NCBI GenBank assembly: GCA_028753945.1
Contig: JAPNXP010000002.1
Coordinates: 1,364,001-1,428,000 of the forward strand
Direction of reading: 5' to 3'
Source: Hexactinellida sp. DTS-2022
Lineage: Eukaryota > Porifera > Hexactinellida
Length of the DNA stretch: 64,000 bases
The stretch's first letter is position 1. The number at the start of each line of letters is the position of its first letter. The position numbers and the translations under genes are program-made. The notes under the pieces were generated by a model. The model saw only the letters and a list, made by a program, of their open reading frames with translations, did no database searches and was not told the origin of the DNA. Below are positions 38,301 to 49,100 of this stretch, piece by piece.

Positions 38301-41300
38301 ACTCGGACCAATTAACAAATGCTTCTTCACACCTTGGGCGTTGATGACTTGGAGAAAAAAAATCCAAAATTGCAACCTGCGCCGACAGCATGTTCCTTTG
38401 GAGGCACTATCAATAAACAACCAACAAAATATAGTGCCACCAAAGGAACATGCGTCGGCACAGCTGCAATTTTGGATTTTACTGTGCCGACTATACTATA
38501 GTATAGTGGCCCAGTATTGGAATCACTGCCTTTATTACTGTGCCGACTATACTATAGTATAGTGGCCCAGTTCTAATCTTACTGCCTTTATTTTTTCTAT
38601 TTTTCTCCGTAGACGGTGCCCTGGCCAGAGCTTTATAGTTGATGGGCTTAAACTTGGCATGTAGGTGCGATGGGAACGTCTAATTTGCACCTGGGTATAC
38701 GATTTTTGATTAACAAATTTTTGACACATCTTTAACACCTTTCAAATTTTGTCTGGTCCATAACTCAAAAAGTGTTTTACTAAACCCCAAAATTTTATTT
38801 CACATTTGGATTCACCATAAAATTCTGCGTCTGATGGGAGAAGAAATTTTTCAATAAAGGGGTCAATTTCTGCCATAAATAGGGGTTGAAATTTCTTTGT
38901 TTACTCACACTTCAATTTCAATAAAACTGTTAAATCTAATTCCATTGTTTCAACTTGTAATAATTATATTGATTTAACTTGTTAAATCCTACTCTATTGA
39001 TTCAACTTGCTATAATTATATTGATTCAACTTATAAATTGCAGCTGGCTTCTATTTAATTGTAGTATTACTATACAATGAATTAAAACAATTTAAATTAA
39101 ATAAGGAATTTGTTGACTTAATTCAACTCAACCGTGGATAACATTGCTAAAATAAATAACTAATAATATAATTTATTATCAATACATAATGAATGAATGC
39201 CATTAAACTCAAGATGGTTTATGTTAGAAACAAACTTCAAATTTATCTACCGTTCCTTGTGACTCGGACCACTTAACAAATGGTTTTTGACACATTGAGG
39301 CGTTGATGACTTGGCGAAAAAAAAAATCCAAAATTGCAGCTGTGCTGACAGCATGTCCCATTGGAGGCACTATCAATAAACCACCACCAAAATATAGTGC
39401 CACCAAAGGAACATGCGTCGGCACAGCTGCAATTTTGGATTTTTTTTTTATTATTATTATTTTTATTTTTTCTCCGTAGACGGTGCCCTGGCCTGAGCTT
39501 TATAGTTGATGGGCTGAAACTTGGCATGTAGGTGCGTATGGACCGTCTAATTTGCACCTGGGGTTACGATTTTTGATTAACGAATTTTTGACACATCTTT
39601 AACACCTTTCATTTTTTCTCCGTAGCAGGTGCCCTGGCCACACCTTTATACATTGAGGGCTGAAACTTGGCATGTAGATGTGGAAGGTCCTTCTAATTTG
39701 CACCTGGGGTTACGATTTTTTATTAACAAATTTTGGACACATTTTTAACACCTTTCAAAATTTGTTTGGTCCATGACTAGAAAAATGTTTTACTAAACCC
39801 CCAAATTTTTTTAAACATTTGGATTCACCATAAAATTCTGCGTCTGATGGGAGAAGAAAACTTTCAATAAAGAGTTTTATTTCTGCCATAAATGGGGTTT
39901 GAAATCTCTTTGTTTACTAACACTTCAGTTCAATTGAAAGTGTTAAATCTAATTCTATTGTTTCAACTCGTTATTATTATATTGATTCAACTTGTGAGAT
40001 CGAGTAGGCTTCTATTTTCCAATTGAGAACCGAGATTTACATTCCATAACAACGACAGATTATGTGATTATATTTACTTCTGCGAGAATATTATTGCACT
40101 GTTAATATACTGACGTAATTAATTATAATTAATTCAGTCAGTATATGACTTATATAGATGCTCCCAATTTGTTTATTAGGGGTTATCGAGTGTGCGGAAT
40201 TGAAATTTGATAGCCAAATTAATTAAATTATTATTTATGACAAAATAATTAAACTTAATAAATCTAAGTTGACATTGAAATTGGTGTTAAATTATAAATA
40301 ATATTAATAATTATATATACTAATTAATTAAATATCATAAATCTCAGAGATCATAGAAGATAGAAACAAACTTCAATTTATCAATTGGTCCTTATGGCAC
40401 GTGCCACCTATACAAGTGGGTCTTGACACCTTGAGGTGATGATGACATCGTTAAAAAATTGTGTTTTACAATTTTGTTAATTCGATATTTAAAATGGGTT
40501 AGTTGATGTTGGGTGATGACCCAACACTCACATAAAAAATGCTGAGTCATCAGCTATTATATTCTACTCAAACTTAAATATCTCTAAAATGAAGTGAACT
40601 AAATGGAAACTTCCACCACTCTAAGGGTCGATGCCTTCTGAAACACCTTTCTGAAATAATTTAACACCTTCACAGTGATGATGACATGGCGAAAAAAAAT
40701 CCAAAAATTGCAGCCTGTGCCGACAGAATGTTCCTTTGGAGGCACTATCGATAAACCACCACCAAAATATAGTGCCACCAAAGGAACATGCGTCGGCACA
40801 GGCTGCAATTTTGGATTTTTTTTCTTTCTATTTTTCTCCGTAGACGGTGCCCTGGCCAGAGCTTTATAGTTGATGGGCTTAAACTTGGCATGTATGTGCG
40901 ATGGGACCGTCTAATTTGCACCTGGGGTTACGATTTTTGATTAATAAATTTTTGACACATCTTTAACACCTTTCAAATTGTGTCTGGTCCATAACTTAAA
41001 AATTGTTTTACAAAACCCCCAAATTTTATTTCACATTTGGATTCGCCATAAAATTCTGCGTCTGATGGGAGAAGAAATTTTTCAATAAAGGGGTCAATTT
41101 CTGCCATAATTGGGGGTTGAAATTTCTTTGTTTACTTACACTTCAATTTCAGTAAAGTGTTAAATCTAATTCTATTGTTTCAACTTGTAATAATTCTATT
41201 GATTTAACTTGTTAAATCCTACTCTAGTGATTCAACTTGCGATAATTAAATTAATTTAACTTATAAATTGCAGCTGGCTTCTATTTAATTGTAGTATTAC

Positions 41301-41675
41301 TATTTAATGAATTAAAACAAATTAAATTAAATAATGAATTTGTTGACTTAATTCAACTTAACCGTGGATAACATTGCTAAAATACATAACAAATAATATA
41401 ATTTATTATCAATACATAATGGATTAATGGCATTAAACTCTAGATGGTTTATGATAGAAACAAACTTCAAATTTATCAACCGTTCCTTGTGGCTCGGATC
41501 AATTAACAAATGGATCATGACACCTTGAGGCGTTGATGACATGGCGAAAAAAATCCAAAATTGCAGATGTGCTGACAGCATGTTCCTTTGGAGGCACTTT
41601 CAATAAACCACCAACAAGATATAGTGCCACCAAAGGCACATGCGTCGGCACAGCTGCAATTTTGGATTTTTGTGT
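35371..41675 (-). repeat. Hairpin-centred units, minus orientation
   Basis: Six units with hairpins at 36016-36131, 37502-37616, 38362-38477, 39326-39440, 40699-40816 and 41553-41667. Inverted landmarks CCGTGGATAACATTGC occur at 36738, 39132 and 41361, with a variant at 38171 (CCGTGGATAACAATGC). Three inverted palindrome elements lie at 36132-36188 and 38478-38590. A partial unit duplication at 39608-39720 repeats the GTGCCCTGGCCA segment. No host gene is seen. Confidence 0.75.
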
Positions 41676-41769
41676 ATAAATTCGAGGAGGACCACTAGAG
41701 GTTTCAATTTGAATTCTATGATTACTGGGTTCTCTTTAATTGAAGTGATGTAGTGACACATTAATACTA

Positions 41770-42678
41770 CGAGCCCTTCGGTCTCGGTCGCTTCGCGACG
41801 GATCACTCTCTCACAAAAGTCGCTTCGCGACTTTTGTTCGTTCGTGTTAGGGACTACGCGATACAATTAACGGCCGCTTCGCGGCCTTTGCCTTCCCAAA
41901 AAGCTATAATATTACTAAGGAGTTCACCTGTGGCTAGTGAATTACACGTACTCAATTCAGTATGCTGCTATTTGTGACCCCAGTATGTCAATATATTAAT
42001 TCATTCATTCATTCATGTTATTTACTAACCATGATTTACTGCATAGTAAATTGTTTGTAAATAGTTGAATTACTTTGATATGTAATATTGTGCTTATGAG
42101 ATTGACGTAAGCTATACATCATAAATAGAAATAAACTGATGGAAGCCAAACTGGATTAATCAAGTATGCAATTTCGGAAATAATGTAGGTGAAGATTAAA
42201 TCGTCAAACCTCAATATGCGCAATGACGCAGCAATTGGAGGTTACATTTTTGTTATTGCCTGGCTCAGATTAAATGCGAAAATTATAAAAATTTCCAGAG
42301 ACATGCAATACATTCTGTTTTATAATGTGACAAAATTATTTGTCGATTGAACCAAAAGTGTAAGAGCTGAATCCAAATTAGTTCCCACGTGACGTCACAT
42401 TCCCATAAATCGGAACACCTGTGTCTCATTGTATGTTGTGTTATCATCTAAAATTGTGGGCGAATCGAATGAAAACTGAAAGAGTTATTCCCAAATATGT
42501 GCCTTTATGACGTCATAATCCCGTTATTTTGTTTCAAAAACCAATAGATCGTTGTCGCAGTACAAAATTACCCCTGTATACAAATTTTCAGCTTTCTGGG
42601 ACTCGTAGTCTTTCCAATTAATTCTGGACAAACACACACACAAACACATCCACAACAATTCCGCTTTTAATATACAGA
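41770..42678 (-). mobile_element. Non-autonomous Helitron E3
   Basis: Minus-strand ends TCTGTATATTAAAAGCGG (42678) and ...GACCGAAGGGCTCG (41770), between A and T. It has the same three GCGAAGC hairpins as E2 and shares its 5' half, so it is a shorter member of that family. Confidence 0.85.
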
Positions 42679-42739
42679 TTTCTAGCGGTTCTAGCTTAAC
42701 CAGCGAGTTAGCAAGAAGTAAATTTTAGATTTTACTTTA

Positions 42740-43307
42740 CGAGCCCTTCGGTCTCGGTCGCTTCGCGACGGATCACTCTCTCACAAAAGTCGCTTCGCGA
42801 CTTTTGTTTGTTCGTGTTAGGCACTACGCGATACAATTAACGGCCGCTTCGCGGCCTTTCCCTCCCCAAAAGCAATCATATTAATACTGAGTTTTAATAG
42901 CTCAATAAATTTCAATTGCACGATAAGAAAGCTCGAATCAAAATAAAACTAAAAGAAAAACAGGCAATAGAATAGACAAATAATTGATTGGTTAAATGAA
43001 TTAATTTTCAATCAATCAAATTGGAGCTTCAGAAAATATTTCTATTATGCACAATCTATTTATACTAATTGATGAAATCTGCTAATCCATACTATAAACC
43101 CTCGAATTTAATTGGCTAACATATTTTGTCACCTTCAAATGTGAATATTTCTCTTCAAAAACCAATAGATCGTTGTCGCAGTACAAAATTACCCCTGTAT
43201 ACAAATTTTCAGCTTTCTGGGACTCGTAGTCTTTCCAATCAATTCTGGACAAACACACAAACAAACACACAAACAAACAAACAACAATTGCGCTTTTAAT
43301 ATAGAGA
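42740..43307 (-). mobile_element. Non-autonomous Helitron E4
   Basis: Minus-strand ends TCTCTATATTAAAAGCGC (43307) and ...GACCGAAGGGCTCG (42740), between A and T. It is 568 bp long, with three 3' hairpins and a CA/AAAC microsatellite near the 5' end, and lies only 61 bp from E3. Confidence 0.85.
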
Positions 43308-43318
43308 TTAGATGTAAC

Positions 43319-44106
43319 CATGGCCTACTATATATACGGCTACACATGCTACCGAATCATAAGAAAAAATAAGAGTCCAGTTTTGTAATTTTATTCTAGG
43401 CCAAACTATGCTTCCTATTGACATAATTTGCATTGTATATGGGATATCAACCATTGCGAGTCCAATGGAACCACTTTTGAGAATCTGAGATTTGTGGTTA
43501 AGGTGTTTAGGCGCCATTTAATGGTGACGATAACAATTTATGATAAAATGCAAAAATTTTCAAATATCATAAATTTCATTTTCTTCCTACTTTTTAATAA
43601 TTTTAAATAACAGGAATACTAAATAGGGATTTATTTCATACCCCAAAGGCTACTAAATCACAAAATGGCGACATTCTAAAAATTCTAAAAATTTGTAAAC
43701 CAACCACATGCTAAAATACAAGTAGCAGCCGAGTTACAACTTACTATTTTCGTTTATAAAACGTATATAATTGCTGGTTTATCTATATTCATTCTCATTA
43801 TATTTTCGAAAAATGTATACGAAGTATATTAGTAAAATATTTTCATTTTCTCGTAGTTATTTTGGACTCGAATTGTATATATAGTATATTTGTGGTGTCA
43901 TAATTAAATGGCGCCTAAACAGTTATCCAGAAATCTCAGATTCTCAAAAGTGGTTCCATTGGACTCGCAATGGTTGATTACCCCATATACAATGCAAATT
44001 ATGCCAATAGGAAGCATAGTTTAGCCTAGAATAAAATTACAAAACTGGACTCTTATTTCTTCTTATGATTCGGCAGCATGTGTAGCCGTATATATAGTAG
44101 GCCATG
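43319..44106. mobile_element. Foldback transposon B (788 bp)
   Basis: Inverted arms of about 205 bp start CATGGCCTACTATATATACG and are flanked by a perfect 7-bp duplication ATGTAAC (43312-43318, 44107-44113). The centre is A/T-rich with no reading frame. The ends closely match element C at 49023. Confidence 0.92.
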
Positions 44107-44113
44107 ATGTAAC

Positions 44114-44459
44114 CTATAGGAAACAATTTATGAGATAAATTAACATGCCGCTGACCCAGGCCTTTAACTAATTGAGTTTATTGGATAAAAATATGGGCGA
44201 AATAAATTATATTTGGCGGGCGGGCGAAATAATGCTTTGCGATATGCTGTCATTGTTTTTGTATTCCTCTGCCTATTATTATTTAAGCTTCCTTTTTCTC
44301 TATATTCAAGATTTATACACTTGAATTTTCCAAAAACCATATTATCTCAAATCAAAATCGTACATAGAAAATGTCAATATTTTGCCGCCCAAACTTGACA
44401 CAGAAATTATTTCCAGCACTTGTAATGACAATTTACCTGGGTTCGATTAAATTCGAAAA
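44114..44459. other. Unassigned spacer
   Basis: Single-copy-looking DNA with a GGCGGGCGGGCG tract near 44215. The 61-codon frame there shows no recognisable domain and I do not call it a gene. Confidence 0.4.
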
Positions 44460-45507
44460 TAGAGCTGTACCAGATATCCGGTTCTAATCCGGTATCCGGC
44501 CATTACTGGATATCCGTTTTTCCGGTCGGACATGAAACATTTCCGGCCGGATATTATACAGATAACAATTGTGGTTGGAAAGCAGATTTGACATTTGTAA
44601 TTGAAAATAGTTTATTATATTTCAAGAAGAATATGATCATATAAGTAATAGGGCACTGAGAATTAGTTAGGCGCTATCCTACATCACTATAAACTAATAT
44701 TTGTAATTAAACAATGAGAGGTTCTTCTGAAAAACTACATTTAAATCGATTGAGTATGCGGGATAAGAGTCATACTGGGTCTGGTTGATTCATAACATTG
44801 GAGAATATGTAGTTGAAAAGCTGTTTTGGTTTAGTCACACTTGGGAAGAGGTGATTTTGATTTGTTAGTGTGTTTAACAATTTCCGGATGTCAATTTTTC
44901 ATCTCGTTCCACAGTGGACTGTATGTTTGTGTATATTCTTCCAACTTGAGATATTGGCATCACACTCCTTGTACAGTGCTCTCGAAGAGCCGTGTTTAGA
45001 AATTGAGAATAATGACCAAATTTAGTTCATGCGGAATAGGGAAATAAATAGGATGAAAGATCATCCCAAATATATGTCAGCTATACGTACATTGAAATGC
45101 TTAATATTAATGTGTGTTGAAATACTTATTAACGTGTGTACAGTATAGCACATTAATAACAGGGCCGGCGGAGGCAATTATAGAGTGGTCAGGCCATGAC
45201 TTAACCGGCCAACTAGTGACGTAAGAGTTGCAAAGTTATTGGCCTAGCCACTTGTTAAAAGTGGTCAGGCCATGGCCTGACCGACCTGACCGCTTCCGCC
45301 GCCCCTGAATAATGTATTGTTCCATAAACCTTGAAGATAGCAATGAAGAAGCCGATCGTACTGATAATCTAATTTATACATCTTGATATTTAATATGCTA
45401 CATATTCTGGCAACTGTATTTATGTAATACAATCTCTACCCGGATAATTGTTGACCAGATGTCCGGATCCGGCCGGAGCAGAGATTTTCTAATCCGGTAC
45501 AGCTCTA
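44460..45507. mobile_element. hAT-like element with TAGAGCTGTACC ends
   Basis: Inverted ends TAGAGCTGTACC and GGTACAGCTCTA enclose about 1.05 kb with CCGGATCCGG-type subterminal repeats. The flanking 8-mers TTCGAAAA and TTCTAAAT match at 6 of 8 places, consistent with a decayed hAT duplication. Its right half was duplicated with the GPCR cassette (54449-55094). No transposase frame is seen. Confidence 0.7.
45160..45307. mobile_element. Nested 148-bp MITE inside the hAT-like element
   Basis: Ends CAGGGCCGGCGGAGG and CTTCCGCCGCCCCTG are imperfect inverted repeats of hAT type. Internal GTGGTCAGGCCATG occurs twice. A clean target duplication is not visible. Its right end coincides with the left breakpoint of the segmental duplication. 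Confidence 0.7.
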
Positions 45508-45808
45508 TTCTAAATTGTTATTAACAACACTTGTTTTCCTTTAATAGAAACATTAATAACTTTTCAGAGCAGGGCTGTTAATAGCAAACAGTCAAAAGTG
45601 CTATAACAATGCTTAGGGCCTTAGGACAACACATCTTGATCATAATAATATTCGCAAAGAATATGGATGGTATTATTAGTAACTAGGCTGTGGTTTTAGT
45701 AGACTTTTATTTCCGTGACATGGAGGTATTATTTTCTTATCATTATAACCTGGGTTTAAATTACCTCAGTAATATGAATATAAGATAGTAGCGGGTAGCC
45801 GGGTACTG

Positions 45809-46111
45809 CTACAAATGAAAATCATCAAATTTATACATTGGTTTTGAGGATTTAATGGAAAGCCATGTACCCAAATAACAGAGTTGCTGATTTTGATGAC
45901 TATATGAATCTTATATCTATGGTAATAATTTCAGATTTGAGTATATTTTTAATTATTATAAGAAAAACATGAGTCTAATATTTAAAAAAAGCGGAATAAC
46001 TTTTTATAAACTAGTTATAGGTGATTTTTCCATTAAATAAATAATTTTTTATCATTTAAAAATCGATTTTTTTTTCATAAATTCACAAAAATGAATGTGT
46101 AGCTCTAGCCT
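45809..46111 (+). promoter_or_regulatory. Conserved upstream region of GPCR 1
   Basis: About 300 bp directly before the start codon closely match 55521-55820 before the second GPCR, including A/T runs and the segment around ATTGGTTTTGAGG. The promoter and 5' UTR therefore seem to have been duplicated with the ectodomain exons. I recognise no core promoter element. Confidence 0.45.
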
Positions 46112-49100
46112 ATGTATATTCTATTAATCTTCACTCTACTCTTTTCATATCTAAACAACTCTCAATCCCTGTGTCCCATTATCTGCAATACAGCTACGAT
46201 ATCGTTAAATTGTCACATTACAAACGCTAGTCCCGAGCTAAATGACAGTTGGATAGAATCATGTTACGAATCATCAAGTATGATACAGACCCTCGAAATT
46301 TTTATAACAAATTACTCAAACTCTACATTTCCAATCAACTCCCAACCAAACTTTACAATCAACAGCATAATCATACATTTCTACCAGAGTGAGTCTCTCA
46401 ACCTAACTTCCTCCTCCTACAACTATAACATAAGCTCTTTAACATTGTCTGGTTCTAATTCCTTGACGATTGGACTGAGGGACTTCCTGTCTCACTTCCC
46501 TAGCCTCACTTCTCTGTACATTATGAACAACACACTGCTAAGAGACATTGAGGAGAGGAGCTTTGTCTCTCTGACAGGACTACAGATGCTGATAGTGGAG
46601 GGAGTGGGTATTGAGAGGATAGGAAATAATCTATTGGAGGGGTTGTCTGGTCTGATAAGATTGGAGTGGACTAACTCTAGCACATCTGTTATAGAGTCTT
46701 CTGCTCTCTTCCATCTAACTTCCCTTCGGTACTTGAATCTACAGAATAATAGGATTGCTTCTATTCCAGATTCTCTATTCAGGAGGTATCTACCTAATTT
46801 GCAGCAAGTTTCACTCGCCAGCAACCAACTCAGCACAGTGCCATATCAAGCTTTTGAACAAACTCCTCTCCTGTCTCTTCTCAGATTGGATTACAATCCT
46901 CTCAACTGTACCTGTGATTTATATTGGATGTACTATGCCATGTTGAACTACAATCTAACCATCACTCTCTCTTGTGCTAAACAGAACATCACTTGCAACC
47001 AAACATCACTCTGCTACACAACACCGACCACCTATACCACAGCTCTTAGGACGAGTCTCATATCAACAAACTGTAACGATGATAATGTTTATGAATGTCT
47101 ATCTCCCTCTCAACCATGTCAACACATCTGTATTAACTCACCTACTGGATTCAGTTGTTCCTGTGATGATGGGTACATCAATTTCTGTTCTAATTCCCCC
47201 TGTTGTATTCCATCCCGATATTCCTGTCCCCTCAACCTGACAGAGATCCTACAGGATGATAGTGTAGTACAGGTATCTCCTCTACAGACAGCAGGGAACA
47301 GGTCTATCATACTCTCCAGTGCTGAGGATCAGATAACTCTCAACCTGTCTATCTCTGTCAGCAGTCTCGTGCTGGTAGTCAGCTGTCAGGTAGACTGGCA
47401 GGAGTGTGTTGACATAGCTGTAAATATGACCCTCTCAGACTCCTTTTCTCTGGCATTCTCTCTTCCTTCTGCTCTCTCCTCTCCTCTGCACTACTTACTG
47501 CTGCGTGTGGAGGAGACAGAGACTGGGAGTGTACAGTTGTATGAGAGACTGCTGGTAGTGATTCAGAGCTCTGACCTACCTACTCTTTACACCCGATCAC
47601 TTGTCGCCTCATCCGTGAGCAGTGACGTGTCGATAGGTGTAGCTGTCAGTTCTCTGGAACCGAGTCTCTGCTCAGAAGCGTGTCCTGATTTGAATGTGTC
47701 TCTGTTCTCAGTTGGACTGATAGCAGTGGACATAAGCGGGTGGGAGGGAGTGTCAGTGCGGTTAGTGAGCTGTGTCTCTCTGGCCACTCAGCACTGGATG
47801 AGCTACAGCAGCTATCTGTTCTCCATTGAGTGGAGGAATGTGAGTAGTGAGCTGAATGGGAGATACCAGTTGAGAGTGAACGGGAGTGGTCTGGTGGCAG
47901 GAGTGGCTGAGTTCACTGTAGACTATCCTGTCTCAGATGAGGCCTGCGAGGGTAGACTGGAGATGGGTGTGTATTGGAACTGGACTAGCAACGGGACTAC
48001 CAGCACGGTTCCTTGTTATGAGCTTTTTGGACCGCAGAGCAATGAAGTTGATGTGTATCCTAACCAAGTAATCGATAGATCCTGTAATGCCAACCTGCAA
48101 TGGTCTGGTATAACTACCGAATGTTCATTCTTTGGTAGCATAACAGAGGTTAGTTGATTGAATTTTGATTTTGACGAGCCCTTCGGTCTCGGTCGCTTCG
48201 CGACGGATCACTCTCACTTTTGTTAGGAAATTAAAATTTTCATAATAAATCAAACATGCGAATCAAATTCATCTAGGTGGAAGGTAGAATAGAGAAAAGT
48301 ATAGTCTATTTTGAACTAATAATTTATATAACACTTTTGCCTATAGTATTACCGTCTAATTCAATATACAGTAGGCTATGAATATACCTATCTGATTACC
48401 GCCTGATAGCTACACTAGAATTCAATGGGAACTATAATTATTTTGTTAGAAAAGGAATCGACATACCAGACACGATGTGTAACGTGTTAATCAAAATTTG
48501 ATTTGAATTTTTATTAACACCAAACGCAAAATACAATGAAAAATAGAAAATTGACTAAAGAGTGTAACACAGTTTTAGAAAGTGATAAAGTTGGAAGCAA
48601 CTTAGTGAAAACTGTTGGAGTTGTAACTTAGTTTGTTGTTTCATGAGGTCATGTAGACACAATGCGTAAACAGGTGTTTAACATTGGGTTAACCTGTTCT
48701 ATGAAATATAGAGTCACCCGATCGGAGTTCAAGGAGTTATGGCAAAATACCTAGCTTATTACGTCATAATCCCAAAATTTCGCTTCAAAAACCAATAGAT
48801 CGTTGTCGCTATACAAATTTACTCCTGTATAAATATTCCAACTTTCTGGGAGTCAGTCTTTCGATTTAATTCTGAACACACACACACACATCCAGAACAA
48901 TTGTGTTTTTAATATGGAGATAGATTTACATAATTACAGTGATGTTCGCCTAATAGCACTTGCTCTAATAGCAAATTATTTTCACTCCCCATTCGAGCAT
49001 TTTTATATTAATTGTGTTCCTCCATGGCCTACTATAAAATACGGCTAGATAAGTCAAGTATTTGCCATTTTATTTCCAGGCCAGTGTTTACTTTCTAATT

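Noticed and set aside
478-41667. Dozens of 60-115 codon frames with words such as CSFGGTI, VPLVALYF or FWIFF
   Set aside because: They lie on the 117-bp palindromes and read on both strands because the DNA is symmetric. They share no independent coding signal and differ in frame from copy to copy.
46492-46836. Minus-strand frames inside the GPCR exons (also 47119-47310, 56201-56392, 59382-59747)
   Set aside because: Shadows of well-supported plus-strand exons, without introns or domains of their own.
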